NCBI RefSeq assembly: GCF_963676685.1
Contig: NC_092348.1
Span: forward strand, 19,319,386-19,383,385
Direction of reading: 5' to 3'
DNA length: 64,000 nt
DNA from: Mytilus edulis
Lineage: Eukaryota > Mollusca > Bivalvia > Mytilida > Mytilidae
Part shown: piece after piece, positions 33,901 to 45,600 of the stretch
How positions within the stretch are numbered: position 1 is the first letter of the stretch
Layout of the letters: the number at the start of each line of letters is the position of its first letter
The notes under the pieces: model-generated
Seen by the model: the letters and a program-made list of their open reading frames with translations, nothing else
Databases searched by the model: none
What the model was told of the DNA's origin: nothing
Program-made: the position numbers and the translations under genes

Positions 33901-35030
33901 AGTTACAATGACTTGACTGTAAGTGGTGCTCTCCGCCAATTGCAGTACTAGTTCATTCAAGTCTGACCAAATTTCAGTTTGTTTTATGCCCCAGCTAGTA
34001 GGCATTATGTTATTTGGTCTGTCTGTCCCTCTTTTGGTTAAAGTTTTTGGTCCAGGTAGTTTTGGATGAAGTTGAAGTCGAATCAACTTGCAACTTAGTA
34101 CGCATATTGCCCATGATATGATCTTTTTAATTTTAATGCCAAATTAGAGTTCAACCAAATTCCACTGTCCACTGAACATAAAAAATAATGGTACTAGTTG
34201 GGCATGTATGTACTATGGACACATTCTTGTTTCAAACTTAGCTGTTCAACTGTTAGAAATTTATAACAATTGCTGTAGAAAACCACACTGAAGTCATCAA
34301 AGTGCAAAGCATACTTAATACAATCCTATAGGTCTTACATTGCTATCTTGAAAATGATACTGAAAAATTCAAAACATGTCAGCATTATTGTTTAGAGTTA
34401 AAGTTTTAATAAATAATATCTGAAACGAATGTCGAAATTTAATTTAAGGAAACATTTGTTTGCACATGTCCTTTTCTATGCTTGCCTAAGAGATTTCATA
34501 AATTCTTGGAAAAATATGTTCTCATTCAAGTTTTCAAGGGATATAAGATCAACATTTAAAAAGGTCATGGTTTTTAGATTATCTCCCTTTGGAAGATGTA
34601 TATATTTTACTGATTATATCTATTAGTATTAACATGTTTTATTTCAAACTGATTTCTTAAAAATATAAAAATTGTATTAGCGCATTTTTTCACACTATAA
34701 TGCACTATGACTCTCAATAACAGTTGTTTTTGGTGCTGGGTACTGAAACAAATTGCCTTCCAACACAAATTTTTCTGGAATAGCCAGAGGTTGAAACAAA
34801 CTGCCTTCCATCCCCCAATCCATATTTTTCTGGAATAGCCCCGACTCTTTTATGATCTGTGCAGTAGTGGCAACTAAAGCTATATAAATTAACTTAATAA
34901 ATTGTTGATAGACTTCTTTAATTTAAGGCATATATATGTATTTACCCTAAATAATTTTGTTTCTACTGATGCTTTAGCAATATATTTTATTTTGTTTATC
35001 TTTATTATTGTAGGTGGTCCCAGATACTGA
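27937..35030 (+). CDS. SNRPB: Small nuclear ribonucleoprotein Sm B/B' (SNRPB)
   Basis: Core spliceosomal protein: SmB joins the heptameric Sm ring around snRNA in U1, U2, U4 and U5 snRNPs. Exons: candidate 27937-27945 (MTQ, donor GTATTT), 29026-29289, 30929-31097, 32362-32433, 35014-35030; all GT-AG with consistent phases. Exon 2 starts [18 protein letters not shown] and holds Sm1 ([20 protein letters not shown]) and Sm2 ([19 protein letters not shown]). Exon 3 has [21 protein letters not shown]. Exon 4 is [20 protein letters not shown]. Exon 5 closes with GGPRY. About 176 residues against 231-240 in man: the long proline-rich PPPGMR tail is replaced by a short RG/GGG tail. Exons 2-5 are certain; exon 1 is inferred, and MTQTVG is two residues longer than the usual MTVG start. 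Confidence 0.93.
29630..30845. mobile_element. 1216-bp DNA element in SNRPB intron 2, TSD AATGT
   Basis: Perfect 15-bp TIRs CAGGGATCTCCATGG, flanked by AATGT on both sides (29625-29629, 30846-30850). Near the right end a 20-odd-bp unit 'aacgatggcggaagaca' is iterated four times (30725-30810). An 87-codon ORF, 30016-30279, starts [20 protein letters not shown] and could be the remnant of an element protein; it has no recognisable domain. Confidence 0.88.
31531..32201. mobile_element. piggyBac-like MITE, 671 bp, in SNRPB intron 3
   Basis: CCCTTTCGCCGAT and (inverted) CCCTTTCACCGAT ends, with TTAA at both sides (31527-31530, 32202-32205). TTAA target and CCCTTT ends are the piggyBac signature. 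Just inside the left end, a 'ccg(g)tttaccgggat' unit is repeated (31551 and 31592). No transposase. Confidence 0.85.
32446..33864. mobile_element. 1419-bp DNA element 12 bp after SNRPB exon 4, TSD ATTGTC
   Basis: TIRs CAGAGCTCCAGATAAG (perfect, 16 bp) and ATTGTC on both sides (32440-32445, 33865-33870). A second element (32726-33179) is nested in it. No transposase. The left TSD starts 6 bases after the exon 4 donor GT. Confidence 0.88.
32726..33179. mobile_element. Nested 454-bp MITE
   Basis: GGCCATTCCAGT...TCTG ends inverted at both sides; CAATG precedes and follows (32721-32725, 33180-33184). If the first G is counted in the flank the TSD is 5 bp; GGGCC ends with AAT are an alternative reading. 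The interior iterates 'tctgataggt' six times or so (32980-33125). Confidence 0.8.
33987..34233 (-). repeat. Family B copy 3
   Basis: Inverted copy: ATGCCCCAGCTAGTAGGCAT...GGTTAAAGTTTTTGGTC...TCCACTGAACATA...GACACATTCTTGTT. In SNRPB intron 4. Confidence 0.85.
34234..35013. other. Rest of SNRPB intron 4, with a two-copy tandem
   Basis: 34744-34843 holds two direct units with GAAACAAA(T/C)TGCCTTCCA and TTTTTCTGGAATAGCC, about 60 bp apart. Otherwise nothing recognised. Confidence 0.6.
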
Positions 35031-35494
35031 AAGAAAAGAACACAATCCATCATGTATGAGAGAAGAGAGAATGTTTCAGGACTATCATTTTAATGACTAT
35101 TTGTGGACCATTTATAAATCATGTTTTTACTTTTACATGTTTTATGTTAGAGAAATCATCTCATTTCATTTCATGTTGTACATAGTAAAGAAATTACTCT
35201 AAATATTTGTTTATAAAGTTTGCCCTTCACCTTTTGAATGTCCACTGTTGAAGATGCACATAAGCCTAGGTAAGCGATACAGGGGCTGTTTAGGGCTTCT
35301 AGTTTCTTGTTCTGGTCGGGCAACAAACAGCCACCATGGCTTAACTGTCTTATATCTTGGAAACTAATACTTGTAGATCAGGCCTTCCAAAAAATATTTG
35401 AGCCAAATAGTAGATCATGATGTAGATAGAGAAAACAACACCCAGATCCATCTAAATCTAATGGCACATGCTCACTTTATATTTATATAAAAAT

Positions 35495-35735
35495 AAGAAG
35501 GTGTGGTATGATTGCCAATGAGACAGAAGTTAACTATTATAGGTCACTGTATGGTCTTTAACAATGAGCATAACAATACTGTGTAGCTATAAAAGGCCCT
35601 GAAATGAAAAACGTAAAAATAATTCATTTGAGAAAATTAAATGCCTAATTTTAAGTACGAAAAACAAATATATTCCACAACCACAGAATTGCAGGCTTCT
35701 GACTTGGGACAGACACAAATAGAATATAATATTAA
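35495..35735 (+). repeat. Family A copy
   Basis: AAGAAGGTGTGGTATGATTG...CCAATGAGACA...AAAAGGCCCTGAAATGA; it lies downstream of SNRPB. Confidence 0.8.
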
Positions 35736-36049
35736 TGGGGTTAATCTCTTCAGTGACAAAACCCAAATATTGCAGAGTAAATAGGCTATTGTATTGTCAA
35801 TTTTAAAAACAGGTTGAGCTATAGGTAAAGTTTTACAGTAACACCCATAGTCAACTCACTGTAACAATTTAAACAAACTGGCAAACATTCTGATTAGGAA
35901 GAAACTAAACACACATTTCATGGACAGTGAACAAGGACAAACACTGCTTTGCTTCTGTACTAACATCCCTCTATTTTCTACTCTATTACCAACTGTCTTT
36001 TACAACATGAACACAATCAAATCCATACTTGTAACAGTCTTATATTGAC

Positions 36050-38565
36050 TTGACTTGCATTGCAAAATCATTAAATTTAGATATGCATGTCAACTGTAAT
36101 GCTATGACGACCACTCATGTACAGCTTTACAGTCAAGCTCCAGATAGATCATGGTCAGTAACCTTGTCATCTCAAGAAACAAGTAAGTGTTCGTCCAACA
36201 TATCAGCATTGCTATTAAATATACAGTCTAAGAAATCATTAATAAAATATGACAAATTAGTACTTATGTATTTATGTAGTCTGCTACTTACAAACGCATA
36301 TGCACCTGAACCAAATCCAGGGCCACGTACACCAAAATATCCTTGCGGAACATGCAATCGTGCAGTCACGGGGAAAACTGAAGCAGTCTGCTGTGACAGC
36401 TGTGGACAGTGGTACCACATCAATTGCCAACAAATAAACCACTCCATGTATGAAATATTAGAACATAGTAACATCTCATGGGAATGCATCAACTGTGGGA
36501 TGGCAAACCTCTCCACAACCTTTTTCAACACCACTATTAAGACATCAAACAGTTATTCAGAATTAGACATAAGCAATCAGCCTAATGATGTTGAAAACAT
36601 TGGTCCACCTAATTTCACATCCTCACCATTACCAAAAAAGCATGGTCAATATAAAAGCAAACCAAAACCAAGTAAAGAAGCCTGAAATAGAACAAATATT
36701 AAATTGAGTCCTGTGATCCAGACATAATCTATGGCACAGAAACCTGGCTCTCAAATTCTATATCACCATACGAGTATATATCACCATCTAAATACACTGT
36801 TTACAACAAAAATAGAAAAGATGGATATGGGGGAGTATTGCTAGCAGTCTTAAATAAATACATCTCATCACATGTAGCTGAATTTGACACAGACTGTGAA
36901 ATAGTTTGGGCAAAAATAACATCTCCAAACAATAAAACATTATACTTAGGTGCGTACTATAGACGGTAGGCACTTAAAGTTAACCATCGAGGGACGTTAA
37001 CTACCGAGGCTACCACTATAGACCACCTTCAGATAAAGGGGAATCTTTAGAGAACATGGGTATCTCTCTTTTAAAATACTGCATGCAAGAAAGCAAATGC
37101 AAACATCTGGCTAAGTGGTGACTTCAATCTTGGCCACATAAACTGGGAGAAAAACTTGATAGTACCTAATGAACCAGACTCAGCATTACACCAACAACTG
37201 CTTAATATTCTGGACGATAATAATTTAGCACAAGTAATAAACAAAACAAAAACAGAAATGATAGAACATAAGACTTAATGTGCATGACAAACCGATCCTT
37301 TGTCAACAGAATTGAGACCCTCCCACCTATAGGAGGAAGTGACCACGACATTGTCTTCTGTGAGATTTATTTTGCTTTACCATCACCAAAACACATAAAG
37401 TACTTATTTACAAAAAAGCAAACTGGGAGAAAATAAGAAAGATCTTGAAATAATTCATGATAACTTAAAAGTGAACAAGTGAAATATGACTGTGGAACAC
37501 CTTCAAAACCAAAACGACAGAAACCATCAACAAAAACATACCTACCAAAGAAATTGGAAAAAAATCAAAACTACCATGGGTAAATAGAGACCTAAAAAGA
37601 CTCATCAGAAAGAAAAACAAACTTTACAAAAAGAAAAAACATGACTCATTCTACAACAGCAAATACAAAGAGATAAAGACTAAACTCCAAAAAGAGATGA
37701 GAAAAGCATACTGGGCATATATTGAAAATATGATCTTCGACATTGACATAAAAGAACCAGACCAACAATGTTTCAACAAGCAACACCAAAAAAGTATACT
37801 CGTATATTAAAAGCCAAAGAAATGAGAACACCTGCATTGCACCATTACGAAGTGAAGGTACCCTTCTTACAAACCCCTGTGAAAAAGTAAACATCCTTAA
37901 TGAGCAATTCCAATCAGCTTTCACATCTGAAAAAAAATATAGAAATACAAACGAAAGAACCTAGTCCACACCCTATAATGGAAAAAAAAATAAACTTCAG
38001 TAGAGGAGGAGTATATAAACTAATAAAAAATATAAAAACCAACAAAGCTACAGGACCAGATACTATCGCTGGCAAATACTTAAAGAAAACATTGAAATAA
38101 CTTCATACATTCTTACTATCATCTTCCACAAATTTCTTGAGACAGGCACCAAAATCACTTACCTGCATCTCATGTAAATTATTAGAACATATATTAGCAA
38201 GTAACATGATGAAACACCTAGAAACAAACAAAATATTGTATAACCTACAACATGGATTCAGATCTAAAAGATCATGTGAATCACAAGTAATTTCTCTTGT
38301 ACACCAACTTGCTCAAAACAACGACAAAAACATTCAAACTGACCTAGTAATCATGGATTTTGCGTTTGATAAAAAAGTGCCACACAAACGCCTACTTTAC
38401 AAATTAAAACACTATGGCATCTCTAATCAGGCAATTTATTGGATCGAATCATTCCTCTCCAGTAGAACCCGAACAGTACTTCTCGAAAAAGCAACTTCTT
38501 ATATAATTACAGTAACATCAGGTGTTCCTCAGGTCACTGTACTAGGACCAATACTCTTTCTCTGA
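36050..38565 (+). pseudogene. Broken LINE: PHD finger, AP endonuclease and partial RT
   Basis: Four pieces in order on the plus strand, in shifting frames. (1) 36050-36685: ORF with a degenerate 2A-like stretch YAPEPNPGP, then RTPKYPCGTC...CCDSCGQWYHINC...WECINCGM, a C4HC3 PHD finger. (2) about 36705-37470: EEP nuclease motifs GTETWLS, YGGVLLAVLNK, LGAYYR, SGDFNLGHINW and GSDHDIVF. (3) 37900-38100: RT start, IKTNKATGPDTIAG. (4) 38137-38565: ISCKLLEHILASNMMKHLE, NLQHGFRSKRSCESQ, TSGVPQ-VTVLGPILFL, where it ends before FADD. Stops, shifts and a 50-bp insertion (36965-37014) break it. The order matches CR1/L2-like elements of invertebrates, where a 2A peptide before a PHD finger is known. Confidence 0.9.
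36956..37023. mobile_element. 50-bp insertion with 9-bp TSD inside the LINE
   Basis: ACTATAGAC occurs at 36956-36964 and 37015-37023. The 50 bases between them start GGTAGGC and end GCTACC (imperfect inverted ends; AGTTAAC/GTTAACT further in). Removing insert plus one repeat restores the endonuclease frame across YYRP-P. Confidence 0.75.
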
Positions 38566-39682
38566 AGAGATAAAAAGGCTGTAAAAGTATGACTTTGTGT
38601 TATGCCAATACAACTGTTAAGCACGAATAGTCGATTAGTGTGATTTTATTTTATTAACCGGATTTTCAAAAATAAATCGGTAAGTGATTTTGGGATGATG
38701 TACGGCAGGCGGGCGGCTACCGAAAAAATTAAAATCACAAAAATACTGAGCTCCGAGGAAAATTCAAAACGGAAAGTCCCTAATCAGTGTCCGTTCATTA
38801 ACATGAAAACGCTTTGATGAAATCTTTTCACATAAGATGTGTTGTGTCTTGTGACTAAATGAAGGTCAAGTTTAATTTTCACGAGTTGAGTTGTAGACCT
38901 TACAGTTATTATTATCTTTATATTGAGTTATTTCGCTTTGAACAGAATAGTGTTATCTAACTTTAAGGTGCTGATTTCTATGTTAAACTTTTGAGTTATT
39001 TCCCTTTGAACACGGAAATGGTGTAATTTCAAAATAAATAAATTTAACGTTTGTTTGAAATCTTCAAACATTTAATATTTGGGGTTTCTTTGATATGCTG
39101 ATTTTAACAATATGTACTTAGATTTTGGATATTTGACCATATATAAAATAGGTAAATGTCGGCCAATTTTTTATTTTCTTCAGTTCTTTGACCACATTCA
39201 TTTGATGTCACAAACCTATGCTGTGTCAAATATTCAATCAAACAAAATTCAGAGTTGTTTTAAGTTTAAATGTTTTGCCATAATTTCTCAACTGATCAGG
39301 GTGCGAACCCTGCAGGTTTACTGTCAGTCTGACAGCGTCTTGCTATTTTAATTTTATGACGAACTTCAATGTATGTGTTGTGCACTGATTGGTTGCGTAT
39401 GGTGATACAAAGAGCGCAATTGCAGGGCTACAGAGATTGTAATTGATAGTTATGGGCATGCAGAGACTTTCAGAGAAAAGCGAAATCACCGCGATGTCGT
39501 ATTGTCTTCGGACCTGCTAGAGATGCAAGGGTACTACAGGATAAATTAAGGAAACAGTAAATAACCCGGTGATATCGCAATTTTATAACTCAGGTATTAC
39601 AAAGTGAGTGAATCGCATGAATTAAAATCTGATACACCGGATGTGTCGACAGGGGAAGAGTCTCCTGCTATAGATATAGAAA
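38566..39682. other. Unassigned, with a family D fragment
   Basis: 38728-38785 (AAAATCACAAAAATACTGAG...AACGGAAAGTCCCTAATCA) belongs to a bivalve repeat also seen inverted at 48345-48500 and 63356-63511. Rest AT-rich without recognisable features. Confidence 0.55.
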
Positions 39683-39815
39683 GATGTGGTATGAGTGCCA
39701 ATGAGACAACATTAATCCATCCAAGTCACACTATGTAAAAGTAAACCATTAATGGTCGAAGTAGGGTCTTAAACATGGAGTCTTGTCTCACACCGAACAG
39801 CAAGCTATAAAGGGC
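39683..39815 (+). repeat. Family A, variant 2
   Basis: AGATGTGGTATGAGTGCCAA...TGAGACAAC...AACAGCAAGCTATAAAGGGC. Confidence 0.75.
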
Positions 39816-40305
39816 CTGCATCACACGCAATACGACTCCACACTCAATCAAAATTCAATCATTGGAGCAGTTTACAAACATTGCTGGAAAATCATAGAAA
39901 ATATTTCAGATGGATTATTTTTGCATTGCTTATCATAAATATAACAATCCTTTCAATATGGCCAGTTGAGAATGTAATATCAGTGCATCTTTTATGAAGG
40001 GTGTTACTTTCTATGAATTAATATACATGTATGTTGCTTATGTTAATGTTAAACATTTATCATTATAGCTGCAAAGTTGACTTAAACCGGAGCTAAACTT
40101 TTTGCAGATGTCTGAATACCATGTTTTGATAAATTGCAGTGCTAACTTTCTACATTCTTATCATTATTCATTTCATTTTATTTTTAAATTACCATCCTGG
40201 TTCAGCTTTATGTCGAATGTTGTTTCAATGTTTCATGTGTTTGCTGTGCAGAAAAAATGCTAAAAAGATCATATTTGCTGAAAACGTATTACGGTTGTAG
40301 TGTTA

Positions 40306-40326
40306 TTATATAAGTATATATATAAG
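40306..40326 (+). promoter_or_regulatory. TATA-like element before the LRR gene
   Basis: TTATATAAGTATATATATAA lies about 45-65 bases before the start codon of the LRR ORF, so the 5' UTR would be short. Placement fits a TATA box, but TA runs are common in this DNA. Confidence 0.4.
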
Positions 40327-40371
40327 GAACACGATCAACCGTGTAATAGCAAACGACGTAAACGGTAGACA

Positions 40372-41781
40372 ATGGACAGTTGCCTCACTATTCTTTATAG
40401 TTGTTGTTTACTTGGACTTGTATTAAATATTCCGATAGACAAAACCGAAAAGTATGATTTTGTTGCAAAACAGATGAATAATTTCACCGCTATGGACACT
40501 ATTGTTTCTGATGTTATGATTCAATTTGTTCTTCTGGAGAACTGGAGTAGGGGTTGTAATATATCACAAACCGGTCTCACAGACTTCAATATTGTTTGTT
40601 TTATTAAAGGTAACTCTAATTTAAAGTTCGCAGATTTTAGAAATTTAACATCTCGGTTATCATCAAATATTAAATTGGACTTGTTTGTCAATTGTGATAA
40701 TGGTCAAATACGATTTCCTTGGCCATTCAGAGCGGATAAACTAAATAGAATTTACATTAAAAACTGCATTATTAAGGATTACCTTACTGAATTTAAGAAT
40801 TCACTAATAGACAGCATTCCTGATACAATAAAATATTTGCAAATAGAAAACGTCACTATTATTTATAATGTTAGAGAATTATATGATTCACTGTCAAAAG
40901 CTAATTCCTCTCTAACAAAAGCTGCAGAATGCGGACCTGAAAATGCTTATTCTATAATCCAGAGAAGGACTAGGGATATATTTGAAGATATCCACAATGC
41001 ATCTCATTTTACCGACTTCTTCAACGTTCTAACAGATCATAGCCATTATTTTAGCATTCAAAAGAGAACCTGTATGTACAACAACCTGGAGGTTTTCGAA
41101 TTAAGTGGAATGAAAAACTTGGAGAAGAGTTCTATCGATAAGATTGTTTATACTGACATAGCTGATAATCTCAAAATTTTAAACTTTTCTGGAAATGGTA
41201 TATATTACAGCCTACATAAACTACAAGGCTGGCGACTACGGTTCCCGAGGATGGAATATCTAGACTTTTCCGATAATAATATAAAGTCCCTTCCATTCAT
41301 TCGAGATTATGGAAGGGGCATAAAAGGGATTAAGTCAGTAGGGATAATAGACGTAAGGCGCAATAAAATAACAGCTTTGACAAAAGCTATGATTGACTCG
41401 TTCTCAACTTACAAGTTTGTTAAAGCCGACATCAGTGAAAATCCGTTCTTATGTGATTGTGGTATAATTGAAGCTATGGAATACCTATCTTCAAAGACTA
41501 TGCCAAAAGCTTATGATTATCTCGGGTCGCTAGAGTGTGCAAACCCAATTCACGTCCGTGGCCGTCAGCTGTTAAGTCTGTCTCGTGCAGACCTAAACTG
41601 CACGCGTAAAAAGGAGACGATCATAAACGTATCTATACTAGCTATAAGTATAGTAGCAATAATAGTTTCCATTGTAACTTTCTTTGCAATCTATTTTAGA
41701 ATTCTAATAAAAAAAATTGTATATACTAGACTAAATATAAAATGTCCATGTCAATTCAAGAATGGCATTAACGATATTTGA
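40372..41781 (+). CDS. Leucine-rich-repeat single-pass membrane protein
   Basis: Intronless ORF of 469 residues. Residues 1-20 (MDSCLTILYSCCLLGLVLNI) look like a signal peptide. The ectodomain has at least eight N-glycosylation sequons. Clear LRRs appear in the second half: NNLEVFELSGMKNLEKSSI, DNLKILNFSGNGIYYSLHKL, RMEYLDFSDNNIKSLPFI, SVGIIDVRRNKITALTKAMI. An LRR C-terminal cap follows (NPFLCDCGIIEAMEYL ... LECANP ... LNCT). A membrane helix lies at about 421-445 (VSILAISIVAIIVSIVTFFA), and then only some 25 cytoplasmic residues, IKKIVYTRLNIKCPCQ and on. It resembles the ectodomain of Toll-type receptors but has no TIR domain. Likely a cell-surface recognition or adhesion protein; ligand unknown. 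A downstream coding exon with a TIR was not seen. Confidence 0.85.
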   Translation: MDSCLTILYSCCLLGLVLNIPIDKTEKYDFVAKQMNNFTAMDTIVSDVMIQFVLLENWSRGCNISQTGLTDFNIVCFIKGNSNLKFADFRNLTSRLSSNIKLDLFVNCDNGQIRFPWPFRADKLNRIYIKNCIIKDYLTEFKNSLIDSIPDTIKYLQIENVTIIYNVRELYDSLSKANSSLTKAAECGPENAYSIIQRRTRDIFEDIHNASHFTDFFNVLTDHSHYFSIQKRTCMYNNLEVFELSGMKNLEKSSIDKIVYTDIADNLKILNFSGNGIYYSLHKLQGWRLRFPRMEYLDFSDNNIKSLPFIRDYGRGIKGIKSVGIIDVRRNKITALTKAMIDSFSTYKFVKADISENPFLCDCGIIEAMEYLSSKTMPKAYDYLGSLECANPIHVRGRQLLSLSRADLNCTRKKETIINVSILAISIVAIIVSIVTFFAIYFRILIKKIVYTRLNIKCPCQFKNGINDI

Positions 41782-41934
41782 GAAAGATGCTAACTGGGTC
41801 ATGCGCACAGCCTAACCAATCAAAGCTAGAGTCGCTGAGAAAGCATACAAGTTATGTCTTCATTATAGAGACTACACCATCGGTAATATTATGGCTGATA
41901 ATATTTTTAACAGTGTCGAAAAAAGCCAGCTTAC

Positions 41935-42210
41935 AATCTTACTGGTTTCCATGCATTGTCGTTTGTTTATGTGGTTCATCAGTATTTCTCGTTTCTCGTT
42001 TTTTATATAGATTAGACCGTTGTTTTTCCCGTTTGAATGGTATTACATTGTAATTTTTGGGGCCCTTTACAGCTTGCTGTCGGTGTGAGCCAAGACTCTG
42101 TGTTGAAGACCGTACTTTGACCTATAAGAGTTTACTTTTGCATATTGTGACTTGGATGGAGAGTTGTCTCATTGGCACTAGTACTCATATCACATCTTCC
42201 TATATCTATT
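41935..42210 (-). repeat. Family A variant 2, just after the LRR gene
   Basis: GTTTGTTTATGTGG...GGGGCCCTTTACAGCTTGCTG...GTGTTGAAGACCGTACTTTG...GAGAGTTGTCTCATTGGCAC. The 91-codon ORF at 41778-42053 runs into it and is repeat-derived. Begins about 150 bp past the LRR stop, so the LRR mRNA probably ends in it. Confidence 0.8.
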
Positions 42211-42651
42211 GAGTTCATGAAAAGTCAATGGTGTCTGATGGATTTCCAAACGGCTATGTTACAAAGTTTATAAAACTGTGTCAATTCATAATTTTGTTGA
42301 AGGATATGACAACTTTGGATGATATTGCTCCTGATTTGAAAGTTTTCTAAATTCTTATATCTATCTTACAAATGAAGATTTTGCTTCTTTTGGGCCGACA
42401 AACTGAAATATGCAATATTAAGTTGACCAAATGAACAACTTTGGACAAAAAATCCTTGTACATGTGATTTTGTGGGTAGGCGTAAACGCGTGTATTTCAA
42501 ATACTGTCTTTATTATTACAGTTTATGGTTATTCCTTTGAAATTCCAATAATATATACTAATTGTCAAATCAAAGATATTTAAAGACGAATGTACAAAAT
42601 CTAACCTTCATTGTTGAAAGGAGCTTTTTGTTTTTCTTTATGTAGTATACC

Positions 42652-42690
42652 AATAAAGCTATGTCATGTCAAATCAAATCAAATCAAATC
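42652..42690 (+). repeat. AATAAA signal followed by (CAAAT)n
   Basis: AATAAA at 42652-42657, then four to five CAAAT units at 42670-42690. A possible poly(A) site or retroelement tail. Confidence 0.5.
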
Positions 42691-42699
42691 ATTTTATTG

Positions 42700-45600
42700 G
42701 TGTAAAAAAGGTATGTTGAAATTGGATAATAAATGAAGCGAAAATATATAATATTGCCGACAACAATGCAAAGTGTTTTCTCATGTGTATGATAACTTAT
42801 AAAGTCCAGCTAAGAACATAGACAGACATCACAAAAATGCACACTCAATAAACACGGTGCATCGTGTTCTGTGTTTTTAAAATGTATACATATATTTTAT
42901 TGAGGTTTGGTCTAAACCACGCCAAGTTAAATATCGATACTGTAAACAGGTAAATAGCATGAATAGTATACACACTGAGCTCAATTGATTTGATTTGTTT
43001 TGAATTATTAAAATGTTACAAATTTTTCATTAATTGTGCAAATTAATATGCTTTTTCATTGTATATTGTGTATAACATATCATTATAATACTCTATGTAC
43101 TTATAAATATGTTATCATTATTTTGACTGAGGACTCTCAGGAAGATTAGTTTTAACTAATGGGATCATCCTCTTCAAATAAAGATTATTTACCATTGTTA
43201 GTATTTGCGTGTTTTTGTGTCTTTTTTTCTTCTTCTTTCATTCATGATATTATCTTTTTTTCTTTTAGTCATTGTGTGTTTTTTTTTAAAGGCTTATACT
43301 ATTTGTATTGACCCTTATATTACCCCCCCCCCTTTTCTAGTTTTGCTGTTGTACTATTTGTCAAATTTCATGTCCTGGTTATTCCCCTTTGTCTGCTATT
43401 GTAAAAGATGTAGAAATCGTACATAAATATTGGAGCCTAGAGCAAAAGCCAAAAAAACCAAAGCGTAACAAACAAGGCACTTTTGTTTCAACTACAATCT
43501 AGTATTAAATGAATTATATTATTCATAATCTTTATTGGTGGAAATTAAATAAGCAAACACACACCGGGATGTATCAGTTTTACAAAATACAAACCTGCTT
43601 TATCATTACGAAAACCGTTAAAGGGAAACTTCGCAAAAAAATCAAAAATTGATATTATGTTCATTCTGTATAAAAATGCTCAAATTCATAGATATTAAAG
43701 TTTTATTCCGCTAGATAAGCGATCACCATCGATTTTAAATTTAGAGTATCAATTCTCTGCGATCCGCCATTTTTCTTCTTTCCCGATTAATAAAAACGAT
43801 ATGTCTATAAACCACAAAGAAACAAAACTACAGTAACCGATGTAGTCGTAATTGCGTGTCGATATCTTGTCAATCGTACGGTTGTTTTATCCGACTAACT
43901 AACTTGATACGAAAAATATTCTTACTTTTTTTAAATTACCATGGTCTGTTGTTTTTAAACTGTTGATATTGGAATTAGGTGAAAAGTCAAAGTTGAAATC
44001 ATAAATAAGTGTTCCGTGAAAATTGTTTTCGAAAATCTAATTTGTTCATAATTCTTTAAAGTAATAAACAAATATATTTTGATCTTCCCTCATCTGATCA
44101 CCAGCATGGCTAAAGGTATTACTTCCAAAGGTATTGTGAGGGGTGTGAGGTGACACGTCCAGGTATTCAAGCGATTTCCTGTCGGGCTTGCAAGTTCATG
44201 CATCGTTTCACTTCTGCAGGTATTGATCAGTGTACACGGCTGATAACTTATAACTTATAACTTTCCATTTTGAACTATCAGATGTATAATATACAACTCT
44301 GTCTTACTTGTCATTACTAAACTCATACGCTTGTTTATAAATAACATTTCTGGTGTAAAGAATATAATTCATAAACATATAAATAATACCCAAAAAATAA
44401 GATTTGATGAAATTAAAATCTATTTAAAAAAAATTTCCAAGGGTGAATTTGGGAAAATGTAATATATAGTCATTGTCAATAGTGAAGGACAGATTGGAAC
44501 AGACCAGAAATATTGATTTAAAAAAATGTACGCACTTGCCGACGATTCGTTTATACGACTGGATAGAAAGTTACGGAACTATAGCGCAATTTAAAATATA
44601 TACATGTATACATTGAACACAAGAAAAAAACATATATTTTGAATAAATAGGGGTAAAAGTGTTGTAAATAGACTAGTCCACGTATGCCAACAGTATGTAA
44701 TCATCGAATGTCGATAGACTATTGTATACCAGAAGAAGAAGAGAACCAATTTGATTTAAATACAGGTCGATGTATAACTTTTGCTTTGGTTCATTGAAGC
44801 TGTGGACCAAGTAAAATCACAGATTTATATTTCAATAAGATTGTTCTCGAACAAAGGAAGTAATTCGTCATCACAATTGTTATATATGCCACTGGACGAA
44901 CACTAATTATCCCCAGGGAATGTGAATATTTTGCTGGGAAACTTTTGAGTATCAAAGTTTCAAATTAATTTCGGGATTTATTTTCTTTCTTGGTATTCAA
45001 TAACAGAAAAAAGAATAAATTACTTGTTCGCTAAATAGGGGTATTCTTGTCAGATAAAAGACTTAGTTATATTTAAAAAATAGGGAAATATGACATTAAA
45101 TTGGTTCTGTCTTTTTTTTAAACATCGTTAAAAAGATGTGTGTCTAAGGTGAACGCCACAAGAACCCTGTAATACTAGTACGAGAGTATAGCATGTAAAC
45201 ATTCCTTCTCAATAATATGGTTGTATTGGAAATCTTTTCATACAGATTGACAACTCATTGTCCGATATGCATGTAATATTTGCCACATGACGCTCATAGT
45301 TCTTTCTACCATCATCATCTTATTCTGTGATATTGCTGTAAACATCGATGGTTCACACCCAAACAAAATGGGAGTAATGGACCTTCAGAGCTTCTCCGTA
45401 TTATACACTTGTGAAATATATAGACGAAATTTCTGTATTGAAATGAATCTACATCTCACAAACAGGATTTTCAAATAACGATTGTGAGTAATCACCTTAC
45501 AAACCAATATAAACGTATGGCAAGATATAACCATGAAAGAATTTAGTTTTTGTCAGACGCAAGAACTCATCACTATATATATCATAAACGTATACGTATA

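Noticed and set aside
41778-42053. Second exon or cytoplasmic part of the LRR protein
   Set aside because: The frame overlaps the LRR stop by a few bases and runs into a family A repeat; no splice sites link them and no TIR motif is present.
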